A stretch of 45,414 bases of DNA from Ophiostoma sp. CBS 140.51 (lineage: Eukaryota > Ascomycota > Sordariomycetes > Ophiostomatales > Ophiostomataceae): contig JANSLP010000266.1 of assembly GCA_029298735.1 (NCBI GenBank), positions 1 to 45,414 on the forward strand, given 5' to 3'. Below, one piece after another: positions 30,818 to 41,703 of this stretch. The notes beneath the pieces were generated by a model that was given only the letters and a program-made list of their open reading frames with translations, did not search any database and was not told where the DNA came from. The translations under genes and the position numbers were made by a program. The first letter of the stretch is position 1; each line of letters begins with the position of its first letter.

Positions 30818-31926
30818 CCCACTCTCTTTTTACTGGGGCTGTGCGTGGCTTGCCTCGCTTCCGGTTTTTGACTCATTTCTGGTCACGTTACCTTCCCTCT
30901 TTCGCGTTCCTTTGCTCTTTCCCTCCTTCCTGCTGCTGACGAATCGTCCACGTCGACGCGGCTCGCCTGGCAGTGGCCAAAAACAACCTCGCCGGGAAGG
31001 CGCGACGCAACGCCACACAGAAACACCAAAAGCAACTCCCTGTTCCTTCTCCGTCCGCACTTTCCCACATTTCCCTCCTTCCCTCTTTGCTGCAAAACCC
31101 GTGCCTCGCCCACCCAAAACCGAAAATCCCACACTGAGAAAAAAAGTGATGCCTTGTTTTCCCTTTCCTCAACATTTACAACCTCAGGCTCCCACATTAT
31201 CACCAACACCACCCAAACACCACCACTACGCACCACCGCAATCCCAAAGCAGCTCATTGCGACGGAAAAGCCCTTTTTGTCCATTTTTCACTGCTTGCAG
31301 CACTGCGGACAAAACACTGACATTTTACCCGCGTGCTCGTTCAGATCTGTCCGCCCCCGCGAAAGGAGTGCAAAAATCAGAGCCAAAACAGCAGACGGCT
31401 CGAAAAGGCTCAAAAAGAGTCTTTCTGTGTCCTTTTGGAGAGGTCGCATAGTCGATCAGCCCAACGGGTCTTACGAGGACCGCATTCACGACGACTAGGT
31501 CGGTGCATGCCGCGTCGGGCTGAAGTTTGAAGTGCTGGACATCCGGCATCCATCTCCGTTTTTTCTTCTTTTGTCATCACGGCGTTTTGAAGCGTCCTTA
31601 GACTTCCGAGCAGACGATTCACGTCACTTACTCTTCCTCACTCTTCCCCTCTCCGCATATTTTTCTGCACGACTCTTACGGCTTACTTTTTATACCCATT
31701 TTCTTACATTTTTCTTTTCTTTTCTTACGCATCCTTCTTCACATTCTTATTTGCTCCCCTTGCACCATCTCCGCATCGCTTTTGGTTGATAGCCTGGTGG
31801 ACCGGACATTTTCACTGGTTCCCGACTTTGCGTGAACTTCATCACCTCGTGTTTACGTTCACACACCCTCTCATATTTTCATCTTCATTTATTTTTTATT
31901 GGTTTTACACATCTTCACACGCCACC

Positions 31927-33576
31927 ATGAGCATCGTGTTTGAGTCCAGGCACCGCTCCTTTCTCCAGGACGAGAGCTATCCCAACATCGACCAGGCCGA
32001 TGATGAAGTCGACCGGTATGGCGAGGCTGACGACAACAATGTAGCTTCAGTTATGCACGACGTTGGCGACGTAAGCGACCTCGCGGCCGCTGTCGCCGTC
32101 AGCTATCACCCTCCTGAACAATCGATTCTGGCTTCCAGCAAGCCATCTCTTCTCGACGACACACACCTCGGCGTTGACGACGTTGTTGTGGGCGACGACA
32201 GTGTAGGAGACAACACAGACCACGGCCTAGCAGGAACATCCGACATGAGCTCGGCCGCAGCAGCTGCGGCGGCGGCTGCGGCGGCTGCCAATATTGCAGT
32301 TGCTGAAGCTGAGGCTGCACGGGTGGCTGCAGCAGCAGAGATGGCCGCAGGACTGACATCACGGCACAACTCGCACAGCACATCCACCGGCCAGACACTC
32401 CAGCCTGCCTCACTTGCACCAACATCGCCCCTCTCCATCAAGGGTACCCCGTCGCCATCGCCCGGGCCCACCAACGGTTCCTACCGCGTCAAGCCGATCC
32501 CAAAGCCCGAGCGCGACGTACAGAAGAACAGCCAGGGCTTGTACCAGTGCACGTGGCCTGACTGCACCGAAGAGACACAGCAGTTTGGCCGCAAGTGCGA
32601 ATACAACAAGCACATGGACAAGCATGAACGTCCGTACCGTTGCGTTGTCGACGGCTGTGAAAAGCTGCCTGGTTTCACATACTCGGGAGGATTGCTTCGT
32701 CACGAGCGTGAAGTCCATGGCAAGCATGGTGGTCCACGGAACCCTCTGCACTGCCCGTACCAGACCTGCAAGCGCTTCTCGGGGAAGGGCTTCTCACGTC
32801 AGGAAAACCTCAACGAACACATGCGCCGTGTCCACCTGAACTTGTCTCCCGGCACGACCACGGCTCTTCCTATTATCGGCAGCAACGCCACGGCCGACTC
32901 CCTGCTCAGCCAGGCCAACAATGGCCTTCTCAGCATGAACGTGATCCGGTCACTGGCTGCTGTCTTGCCGAATAGCCCTCCGCAGAGCGCTGACGCTGGT
33001 CCCAATGGAAATAAGAACAACAACTCCAACGCCAACAGCAATAACAACGCAGCTGCCGCTGCTGCTGCCGCTGCTGCGGCAGCCAACGCCGTTGCTGGCC
33101 TGCCCTCGCTTCTCTCCGACGATAACGACGATGCCAAGGCGATGGAGAGCCTTGGTCTGCTGCTACCCCGTGGCCGCAAGCGGACAGCTTCTTCGCTCAT
33201 GGGCGATGAGGATGACGTTGTCGACGAGGACGGCCTCGGACAGCTTGGCGACTATGGCAGCCACAACGGTCACCGTAGTAGCGCAAGCCAGGACCTGCGC
33301 GAGGAGATGAAGCGCGTGCGGCTCGAGAACGAGGATCTGCGGCGGCAGGTCGAGATGCAAAAGCGCCATACCATGGCGATGATGCAGCAGATTGCCGCTC
33401 TGCAGCGCTCAGCAGCCGCGCAACAGGAGCTCAACCAGCTCAACCAGCGCCAGCAGGAGCAGCAAGAGCAGCAGGCCCAGCAACAGCAGCAGCAGCAAAA
33501 CGATCAGCAGCAGGCTCAGCAGCAGCAGGATCTTGACGACGTCCTAGGATCTGCTACTTCGCCGTCTGCGATCTGA
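31927..33576 (+). CDS. C2H2 zinc-finger transcription factor
   Basis: A single exon of 549 aa from the ATG at 31927, which has the ideal context GCCACCATGA. The frame is open for 47 more codons upstream, but that part is hydrophobic, leader-like sequence and is rejected. Three zinc fingers lie together: finger 1 begins at C208 (YQCTWPDC), finger 2 at C239 (YRCVVDGCEKLPGFTYSGG) and finger 3 at C276 (LHCPYQTC) ending at H298/H303. Fingers 2 and 3 carry the fungal LLRHEREVHG and ENLNEHMRRVH signatures. Homopolymers flank them: two poly-Ala tracts, an Asn-rich stretch, and a C-terminal coiled coil (LREEMKRVRLENEDLRRQVE) running into poly-Gln. It should bind DNA in the nucleus as a dimer or larger assembly. 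I do not recognise a characterised orthologue. Confidence 0.88.
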   Translation: MSIVFESRHRSFLQDESYPNIDQADDEVDRYGEADDNNVASVMHDVGDVSDLAAAVAVSYHPPEQSILASSKPSLLDDTHLGVDDVVVGDDSVGDNTDHGLAGTSDMSSAAAAAAAAAAAANIAVAEAEAARVAAAAEMAAGLTSRHNSHSTSTGQTLQPASLAPTSPLSIKGTPSPSPGPTNGSYRVKPIPKPERDVQKNSQGLYQCTWPDCTEETQQFGRKCEYNKHMDKHERPYRCVVDGCEKLPGFTYSGGLLRHEREVHGKHGGPRNPLHCPYQTCKRFSGKGFSRQENLNEHMRRVHLNLSPGTTTALPIIGSNATADSLLSQANNGLLSMNVIRSLAAVLPNSPPQSADAGPNGNKNNNSNANSNNNAAAAAAAAAAAANAVAGLPSLLSDDNDDAKAMESLGLLLPRGRKRTASSLMGDEDDVVDEDGLGQLGDYGSHNGHRSSASQDLREEMKRVRLENEDLRRQVEMQKRHTMAMMQQIAALQRSAAAQQELNQLNQRQQEQQEQQAQQQQQQQNDQQQAQQQQDLDDVLGSATSPSAI

Positions 33577-34572
33577 ACCACCACTCTCAACTCTTTTCCT
33601 TTTCATCCTCTAGATTCACCTCCCCCACTCTGTATTTTTGGTTTCCCATAACCCTGTATTTTTTCATGCCACCCCTTTCTCTTTAGCGAGCCTTTTTTCT
33701 TCTTTTTCTATCCCCATCCTTTTGTATCTATCTATCTATCTCTCGATTCTTCTCTCTTTTCCTATATCAGGCAGGACCATGGGGTCTGCCTATACCTCTT
33801 GTACACAGGGCATGCATGGGACAGGCCGTCTCCGTTTTTCGCTTCTTTCATTTTTATACATCACACCATCTCTACTTTTGTTTATGGGTCACTGGCTCCT
33901 AAAGCTTGAAGCAGGCGTTTAGTTCCTTGGTTTTATTCCCCTCTATATTGTTTTTGCTTAGGTTGTCAGTAGGGTAGATAGGTTGGGTAGTTTTTATGGC
34001 CAAGGAAAGGCAAGTCGTTTTTTTATCTGTCTCGTATTTGGGCGTTTGGTTTGTTGTCTCGTCTCTCTATCTCCTCACTTCTTGCCTTTGGCATTTTTGC
34101 TCGTTCATAGATGATACTCCCTCTCCGGTTTGCATTTTCTGGCCTACTTATACCTTTCCCTCGACTCTACATATATCTCACCTCACCTGCATATGATCAC
34201 TTGCCTTTCTTGCTCTTCTGTACATCCTCTCATCTCCTGCCTTGTTATATTGACGAAGTAAACGATCTCTAAAATCTTATATCTCTCCTCATATGCTGAT
34301 AAAATACTGTACCATTTCATGATACCATCCCAATAAAGTGTATAATATATTATAGAGACGCGCTGAAAGACATAAAACGGACGTACAGTGATATATTTAG
34401 TTTTCCACAGTCTAAAAGACCGCTCTATCCCATACATTGTTTACTTCCACCCACAAGCATCAAACGGGCTATATAAATACTGCCAAAGCTATAGCAAAGA
34501 GAAACACACAGAATAACGCCTGGTACGTATCGTACACCCAACTCCAATAGTTTGTCGTTCCCTATGGAACCC
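33577..34572. other. Convergent 3' intergenic region
   Basis: 996 bp between the C2H2 factor and the coiled-coil gene, which converge. It is T-rich and AT-rich with a short TATC microsatellite at about 33724-33742. It most likely represents two long 3' UTRs. No gene is seen. Confidence 0.6.
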
Positions 34573-36622
34573 TTAAATCTCAAAGATGGGGCCGATGCCC
34601 TCAGCACCGCCTCGTCGGCTCTCGACCAGGTCCAGCCGCCAGCCTTCCCAGTTCTTGAGCGCCCGTTTGGCCTCCCGCACGCGCTCCAGCCGCTGCCGGG
34701 CCTCTTCTTCGTGTGCCCGCCGGAACGCCTCTTCGTCGAATTCCATGTCATCGTCGTCGTCAAGCAGCCCGTCTTCGTCGTGGCCGTGGCCGTGGCCGTG
34801 GCCGTGATCACCACCACCGCCGGTCAGGGCATTGAAGAAGTCGCCCAGAGCACCACCACCACCGCTCACAGAGCCAGTGTGGCCCTTCTTGCCGCCGGCG
34901 CCACCCATCGGCGACAGGTCAACATCACTAAAGTGACGGCTGCCGGCACCACCGGGGGTGTCGTCGGGGCCCACCTGCAACTCCTTGCGGCGTTCGTGCC
35001 AGATGCCAGAGCGCAAGTCCGTGTTCTCGGCCTCCAGCTCACGCACGCGGCGGTCCAGCTGCTCGATGCGCTCACTGGCCTCGGGGGAGCTGGCGAGCAG
35101 CTCGTCCAGGTGCTCGTCGTCGGTGCCGCCGCCGTCGCGGGCGTCCGTCTTGCGCAGCCGCAGATTCTCGGCTTCGACGCGCTCAAGACGTGTGCGAGTC
35201 TCAGCTAGGTCCTTGTCGACCTTCTCCTTGTCGCGGCGCAGGGCCTGTGTCCGCGCATCGTGTTCCTTGTGCAGCGTTGTGAGGGTGGTGACCTTCTTCT
35301 CGAGGCCCTCGACCTTCTTGGTTAGCTCGTCGCGTTCAGTGCGCAGATCGTTCGTCTCCTTTTCCAGGGTCTTGAGCTTGGTCTCGGCGCTCGAGCGGGC
35401 ACTACCCTCGCGAACAGCCTTTTCCGATGTGCGCTCGAGGTTGCGCTTCAGCTCGGTCAGCTCGCGCTGGGCAGTGCCGGCGGCCTTTTCGGCACGCTCA
35501 AGCTTCTCCTCGAGCGCCGTGACCTGTTCTTGGCGGCCGTGCTTTGGCGCATGACCATTGTCGCCGCCCTCTTCGTTGTCGTCGCCGTCACCACCTGCAC
35601 CACCCACGGACAGCCGTTCGACCTGTGCACGCAACCGGGACATCTCTAGCTCCATTGTCTCAATGGTCTGCGATTTAGACTTGAGCTGTGTCTCGAGTTC
35701 GGATGCTGGCGGGGAGCTAACGCTCATGGAAGGCGAGGAACCGTGGCGGGTGTTGGAGCGGGCCGAAAGTTGTGTGTTTTGGCGAGTAAGAGCAGCAATC
35801 TCGGATTTCTGGACAAGCAGTCGTTAGTATGGTGTCAGATGCGTACAATCACAGGATAGTTTGGGTACTTACCAGCTTCGACACTTCAGACGAGTCGCCG
35901 CTGGCACCATCGCGGGTGTCTGCCAGGGCATCCTCGGCCTTTTGCCAGCGCTTCTCGGCATCGGCGTTCTCCTTCGTCAGGCGCTTGTTCTGGCGCTCGA
36001 GCTCATCAATGCGCGAGGCCTGTTTGCGGTAGATGTCGGCAGCCGTCTCGCCGTCGGCACTGGGACTGAGAGGGCCGCCCTGGCGGAAGGAGGCGGACCG
36101 TAGACGCGACTGCTCGGACAGGGAGGGTGCTGCGGCCTTAGACGAGGCTGGCTCGCCGACAACGTCGTCTTCCTCGTCCTTTTCGTCGTCCTTGGTGTCG
36201 TCTTTGGCGTCGTCCTTTGTCTCCTCCATGTCCTCTTCCTCGTCGGCCTCAGCCTTGTCGTCTTCCTTCTCCTTCTCGTCGTCTTTGTCCTCCTTGTCCT
36301 CCTTCTTGCCTTTCTTCTTCTTCTTCTTTTTGTCGCTCTTCCCCGCAGTGTCGGCCTTTTCAGCCTTGTCTGTGGTGTCTTCCTCCTTCGTCTCCTTGGC
36401 TTCCTCTTCGGCTTCCTCCTTGTCGTCGTCTGCGGCTGCCTCTTCGGCCTCTTCGTCCTCTACTGCCTTTGTATCGCTGGCCGCCTTGTCCTTCTTGGCA
36501 CCCTTCTCCTTCTTTCCGGAAGCACCAGCTGCAGCACCGCTCTGCTTCTTCTTCTTGAGAGCCTCGACGCGCTTCTTGGCCGCCGCAAGCTTCTCGGCCT
36601 TGGCCTTGTCTTCGTCGGCCAT
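34573..36622 (-). CDS. Long coiled-coil protein (M protein repeat / golgin-like)
   Basis: Two exons, 36622-35873 and 35808-34573, joined across a 64-nt intron (donor GTAAGT, acceptor CCAG), encode 661 aa. Residues 1-160 are an extreme Lys/Glu/Asp-rich region. Heptad-type coiled coils follow at about 200-240 and 280-470 (DELERQNKRLTKENADAEKR, LEEKLERAEKAAGTAQREL, VEGLEKKVTTLTTLHKEHD). A Gly-rich linker carries a His-Gly repeat, GHGHGHGH, flanked by Asp. The conserved-looking C-terminus contains DMEFDEEAFRRAHEEEARQR, then LKNWEGWRLDLVE and a final GPIFEI. Fungal orthologues are often called M protein repeat proteins and are thought to be Golgi tethers of the golgin type; that localisation is inferred. 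The coiled-coil nature is clear; the function is not. Confidence 0.85.
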
Positions 36623-37766
36623 GGTGGGCTGTTGGAGGGCGGGCGAAAGCTTCGGGGTGGCGTGTGTAGGCGGGTGATCGAGTCAATTTGGACGGTAGGG
36701 TTGATCGGGAAGCACAGGGTGTGAATGAGACGTAAAGCCGTCTAGAGACTGTCGTTGGGTTGTTTGTGGATGCGATGTTTGTGAATGCGTGGAGAGCTGT
36801 TTCGAGCTGGCAAGTGCATGAAGTAGAGCCCTTGGCTTCTAAACACGTCACTCAAAAGGGGAAGGCAGCCAGAGGTCCTTCTCAGCATTCTCCCACTCAA
36901 AAAACCCACTGGGAAGCTGCAATGCAGCACTATTCGGCAGCACCTTCTCCAAGTCGCTCTCAGTGGTGGACGGGACGTATTAATTGTGGGGCAAGAGCGA
37001 CTGGCGCGTTTCTGAGCTTGCTGAAGCTCTCGCAAGCTTCGCAGCACAAATAGGTCAGCACTGTATGTCGCACAAGCGACGCTGTTCTCCCACTCACAAT
37101 ACAGCGCATGCACGCTGGACCCCGGGCAGTGGATCGCCCTAGACATGCGAACCCGGACCACATGTTAGCGTGGGCTCACACCCCCCTTCCCCCGCTCTCT
37201 TCTTTCATGTTCTCTCCTTCCTCTCGCGACGAATGTGCTCCTTCCATGCCATTTTCCAGCGCACTTGCCCCGCGAACAAAGTGAAAGGGGGCCAAAAAAA
37301 AAGTTGGCAGCGAATTAAGCGGGATTGAATACAAAGACGTTCTTTCCCCGGCTTTGCGACAACCCTTGAAAGGACAAAAAGAGGAAAGAGAAAAAAACCC
37401 TGGACTGGATAACGACGAAGGGAAGCCCTTTCCCTGACAAAGACCAAAAGGCGAGATACTAAAGGGATTCCCATGATCCCATAATCTGGACGGCTTTCTC
37501 TCTTCATCTCTCCTACTTCCTTACTCCATTGGATACCAAACATCTCTACATCGCCAACAACGCCAATTCCTCTCAGACCATATTCTACCATATCCATAGG
37601 AGGGCCCTTCAAAGACGCCACAAAACAAACAAAAGGACCAGGCATAACCGAACCACAAGCCAAAGGACAAACCCCCCATTCTTGGATTCCCTCTTCTCCC
37701 CTTTCTCGGTTCTCCACTCTCTTCTCTACACTCCCCTACAGTACTATACCACACTTACATGAAACA
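36623..37766. other. Divergent promoter region
   Basis: 1144 bp between the coiled-coil gene (-) and the 237-aa gene (+). It has no supported reading frame. The right end (37640-37760) is C/T- and A/C-rich, like a fungal leader. Confidence 0.5.
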
Positions 37767-37812
37767 ATGGCTGCCCTGCCACGCCAGTTCCCAGACCTGG
37801 CCATCCACCTGA
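37759..37812 (+). promoter_or_regulatory. Overlapping upstream ORF
   Basis: An ATG 8 nt before the main start opens an 18-codon frame (17 residues and a stop) that overlaps the start of the main frame in a different phase. Its context is weak (T at -3) compared with the main start (A at -3, G at +4), so leaky scanning could set the output of the downstream gene. Confidence 0.45.
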
Positions 37813-38480
37813 CGGACCAGACGCGGACGCCCATTGTCTCTTCGGCCAGTGGATGGGGCCGAGACGAAGAGGAGGATGAAGAGGAAGAGCAGCATGCGGT
37901 CGTCACAGCGGACGGCACCACAAAGATAAAGCCTACCCGCCAGCAGCGGGCAGCGGCCTTGGACGACCTAGCAACTACGGCGCTCCGCTCCCGGGATGCG
38001 GCTGCTCGGCTGGGCCTTGGTGCTGATATGCCGCGGGCTTCGGATGCAGAAGGGCCCGACGGCTCGTCTGCGGCATTGCTAGCTGCTTTGGGGATGACGC
38101 CGCCAGAGCACATGGTGGTGACGTACAGCACGGGCAGTGTGGTCATTGACAGCTTCTTGGACCCGCGGCAGCAGCGGCGGCGGCAGCGTCAGCAGACCCA
38201 GATTTCCGGAGCATCTTCACTCTCACCAGGACAGGGACAGGGACAAGGACAAGGATCGGGGAACCAAGTGGGGACCAACGGCAACGGCGACAACGACAAC
38301 AACAGCGACATTGACGACGACGACGCCGAGGATGCAGCAGGCGGCCGTGCACCGTTACTCCTGGGATTGGTTGCCGCACCGGATGCGCAGTCGTTGGGAG
38401 ATGCGCGGCGGGCGACTGCTCGGTTAGAACGCGTGGGTCTGGCCGTGCAGCAAGAACTGGCTGCACAGAATCGGAGATGA
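37767..38480 (+). CDS. Unidentified 237-aa protein, possible Roadblock/LC7-like fold
   Basis: A single exon of 237 aa with start context AAACAATGG. I do not recognise the family by sequence. Between low-complexity inserts the order of predicted elements is: short helix (residues 1-10), two strands (LAIHLTDQTRTPIVSS), acidic insert, helix (PTRQQRAAALDDLATTALRS), a pair of strands (HMVVTYSTGSVVIDSFLDP), Gln/Gly/Asn/Asp-rich insert, strand (PLLLGLVAAP) and a final helix (ARRATARLERVGLAVQQELA). That order matches the Roadblock/LC7 fold of Ragulator/EGO subunits and dynein light chains. This is inference from pattern alone; a fungus-specific protein of unknown role is the alternative. An overlapping upstream ORF begins 8 nt before the start. 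It converges with transketolase. Confidence 0.6.
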   Translation: MAALPRQFPDLAIHLTDQTRTPIVSSASGWGRDEEEDEEEEQHAVVTADGTTKIKPTRQQRAAALDDLATTALRSRDAAARLGLGADMPRASDAEGPDGSSAALLAALGMTPPEHMVVTYSTGSVVIDSFLDPRQQRRRQRQQTQISGASSLSPGQGQGQGQGSGNQVGTNGNGDNDNNSDIDDDDAEDAAGGRAPLLLGLVAAPDAQSLGDARRATARLERVGLAVQQELAAQNRR

Positions 38481-38934
38481 TGGAGGCGATGGGAGAGACG
38501 ATGACGACTAGGAAAGGAAGAGGAGGGAAGGAAAGGCTGTCCGACTTGCGGCCGAATTTATGTTTATACAAGCTTAAAATGTACATATCTTTTACGACAA
38601 AAAAGGCGAGGCAATGACCCGACAATGGGTTTTGTTTTTGGGTTGGTTTTGGTATCAATTTATCGGATCATCGGATTATATGGTAGACAAAAAGCACCTG
38701 CATCAATTTTTAAGGGGGGTCTATCTATGTGCCTACTTAGACTTGGTGTATATTACGAAAGCCGCCGACAAAGGAACATATCAAAATGAAAAACGACAAA
38801 AAGCATGGAAATTTGTATAAATGAATAACATCAACTGCATAACACCAGGTGCCTTAAGCCGAGACCGGACAAAGCCTGTAGCTTCGCATTATTTTTTTTG
38901 TATTCTTCCCTTTTCATCCTTTCCTCGACAGCGC
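38481..38934. other. Convergent 3' intergenic region
   Basis: 454 bp between the 237-aa gene and transketolase, AT-rich (38560-38820), consistent with two 3' UTRs. Nothing else is seen. Confidence 0.6.
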
Positions 38935-41703
38935 TTAGATGAGCTGCTGGAAGGCACGGTTGATGGGAGAGCGGATGTTGGGGACGTCCTTCCAGAAGTC
39001 GACGGTGGCGACGGCACGCTTGGAGATGCCCTCGGGGGTGAACTCGAACTTCTTGTAGACATCCTTGTACGGGCCAGAGGCACCGAAGCGGTTCAGACCG
39101 AACTGCTCATGGGTGTAGCGCTCCCAGCCCATGGTGCTCATGACCTCAACGGACAGCGAGGGGATACCGTCGGGCAGGACACTCAGGCGGTACTCCTTGG
39201 ACTGAGCATCGAAGACCTCGAAGCAGGGCAGGGAGACAACACGGGCCTTGACGTTGTGGTTGTCGGCCAGGTACTTGACGGCGTCAACGCAGATGCCGAC
39301 CTCGGAACCGGTCGAGACCAGGGTAACGGCGGCGTCCTTATCCTCGTGGACAACGTAGCCACCCTTGATGGCGTGCTCGATGGTCGAGTTCTCGAGCTGG
39401 GGCAGGTTCTGGCGCGACAGGGCCAGGATGCTGGGGGTGTGCTTGGAGGTCAGGGCGACGTAGTAAGCAGCGCTCGTCTCGTTGCCGTCAGCCGGGCGCC
39501 AGACCATGCAGTTGGGCAGGGCACGGAAGTGAGCCAGAGTCTCGATCGGCTGGTGGGTAGGGCCGTCCTCACCCAGACCAATGGAGTCGTGGGTGGCGAC
39601 CCAGATGACGCGGACCCGCGACAGGGCCGACAGACGGACGGCACCGGCAGCGTACGAGACGAAGTTCAGGAAAGTACCACCGTAGGGGATCAGGGTGCCG
39701 TAGGCAGCCAGACCGTTCATGATGGCACCCATACCGTGCTCACGGACACCGTAGCGGAGGTAGCGGCCAGAGTAGTCGCCCAGGCCAGTCGAGGGGGGCT
39801 GGAAGTCGACGGCGCCCTTCCACCGGGTCAGGTTGGAGCCAGTCAGATCGGCAGAGCCACCAATGAGCTCGGGAATGGCCTCCTCAATCTTGCCGAGGAC
39901 AATCTCAGACAGCTTGCGCGAGGCAACGGCAGCGTCGGTGGGGGTGTAGACGGGGAGGTTCTTCTCCCAGCCCTCGGGCAGGTCGCCCTTCAGGCGGCGG
40001 GCTAGGTCGGCGTGCTCAGCGGGGAACTTCTCGGCGTACTTGGCGAACAGCGAGTTCCACTCGTTCTCAGCAGCAGCACCCTCAGCAATCTTCTTGGCGG
40101 TCAGGTCGTAGACAGCCTGGGGGACGGCGAAGCTCTCCTCGGGGTTGAAGCCGAACTTCTCCTTGAGCTGCTTGATGTCGTCAGCCTTGAGGGGCGAGCC
40201 GTGGACACCGTGGGTGCCCTGCTGCAGGGAACCGAAACCAATGATGGTGCGGAGCTTGATCAGAGTGGGCTTGTCCTTGACGGACTGGGCCTCCTTGATG
40301 GCGGCGTGGATGCCCTCCAGGTTGTGGTCGCCGTCAGCGACGACGATGACGTGCCAGCCGTACGACTCGTAGCGCTTGACAACATCCTCAGTGAAGGCGC
40401 AGTTGGTGTCACCGTCAATGGAGATGTGGTTGTCGTCGTAGACGGCAATCAGGTTGCCGAGCTGCAGGTGACCGGCCAGAGACGAGGCCTCGCCGGAGAC
40501 ACCCTCCATCAAGCAGCCATCACCCAGGAAGCAGTAGGTGTAGTTGTTGATCAGGTCGAAGCCGTCACGGTTGAAGGTAGCGGCGGTGTGAGCCTGGGCA
40601 ATGGCCAGACCGACAGCGTTGCAGATACCCTGGCCAAGAGGGCCGGTGGTGACCTCAATGCCGGGGGTGTCATGGGCCTCGGGGTGGCCGGGGGTGATGC
40701 TGTCGACTTGCTGTGAGATTGTTAGAGCGAGAACTGCTGGGACGTATGCTAAAAAGCTAAGAAGCGAGGTTGTGCGGCTAAACTTACGCGGAAAGCCTTC
40801 AGGTCATCAATGGTCAGGCCGAAGCCGTACAGGTGCAGCAGAGCATACTGGAGCATGCAGCCGTGACCGTTCCTGTGAGATTGTGTTAGTTCAATGCTCG
40901 TCTAAGCTAGCCAGCCGCACAAAAAGGCCGTCTAACAGTTGAGAGAGGGATTGTAAGCTTACGAGAGGACGAAACGATCGCGGTTCACCCAGTGGGGGTT
41001 CTTGGGGTTGAAGCGCATGATGTTGTTCCAGAGAACCTGGGCGACCGGCGCCATGCCCCTGTACACACAATTGGTTAGCCATGCCTGTTCCTGGTTGTTT
41101 TGCTTGTTTTTGCTGTTTCTTTGTCGTTTCGCAAGTGAGCATGAGAAGGCCCCGCGGTGTGGCGAATTGATTGCCGACAAGCGAGGCAATCTACCTGCTG
41201 CTCCCGTCTGACACAAAATCGGCCGAAACTCTCGAGATCGGCCGAACCGGAGATATTCTTGGAGCCGGAGGGCGGCACAAGTCAACTTACATCGGGGCAC
41301 CGGGGTGACCGGAGTTGGCATGAGCGGTAGCATCAGCCTGAAGAGGAGAAAAGAAAGTGTCAATAAAGCTGATCGGATGAAAAGATTCCAAAGGGGGCCA
41401 CAATGATGTCATGTTTGGGTATGGCTGGGGGGTCGAAAAGTTGATTTGGGCAAAAATGTGAAGCTGAACAATGACCTGTCGCAAGATCCAGCTCCATTGG
41501 AAGCTCAGAAACTTGCCAGCCAAAGTTGTGCAGCTTCTCGCGCCGTGCGCGCGTTTTCAGAAAGTGAGGCCGTGATAGGGATTGGGACGCGCCAGGGCAA
41601 AAGTGGTGAGGGGGCGGGGCAAAAGGCAGGGTTGGGGAGAGCAACTTACAGCCAGAATACGGATCGTGTTCACGGCCTGCTGGTCGACTTCGGTGAAACC
41701 CAT
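38935..41703 (-). CDS. TKL1: Transketolase
   Basis: Five exons, 41703-41650, 41337-41291, 41058-40963, 40872-40788 and 40710-38935, encode 685 aa, the usual length. The introns (312, 232, 90 and 77 nt) are all in the first 15 percent of the coding sequence, with GTAAGT/GTAAGC donors. Landmarks: SGHPGAPMGMAPVAQVLW near the N-terminus, GDGCLMEGVSGEASSLAG for thiamine diphosphate/Mg binding with the downstream Asn, HGSPLKADD, the second signature GEDGPTHQPIE, and YGVREHGMGAIMNG with the catalytic Glu that activates the cofactor. It transfers two-carbon units between sugar phosphates in the non-oxidative pentose phosphate pathway in the cytosol. A pyrimidine tract (41762-41890 in sense C/T) and a CCAATTGACA motif 23 nt before the ATG lie upstream, fitting strong expression. 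Confidence 0.97.

Larger units (their letters stand above)
24768..31926. other. 7.2-kb gene-free divergent region
   Basis: Lies between the formaldehyde dehydrogenase (-) and the C2H2 factor (+). The left 400 bp are the dehydrogenase leader and promoter. The right roughly 1.2 kb are CT- and C-rich leader-like sequence of the C2H2 gene. In between are many short open frames (for example 26022-26543 plus and 30080-30430 minus, 116 aa), none resembling a family. An AT-rich island (26690-26880) and a GC-rich hairpin cluster (30714-30817) stand out. No transposon protein or terminal repeats were recognised. Long upstream regions are common for developmental regulators in fungi. Confidence 0.5.

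Noticed and set aside
30912..31451. 179-codon plus-strand frame before the C2H2 factor
   Set aside because: Pro/Lys/Arg-rich translation of a CT- and CA-rich leader; not protein-like.
31786..31926. Upstream in-frame extension of the C2H2 factor
   Set aside because: 47 hydrophobic, UTR-like residues, whereas the ATG at 31927 has an ideal start context.
38821..40716. Long frames antisense to transketolase (394 and 234 codons)
   Set aside because: Composition shadows of a conserved gene with strong codon bias; Gly/Val/Leu/Asp-rich with no family similarity.
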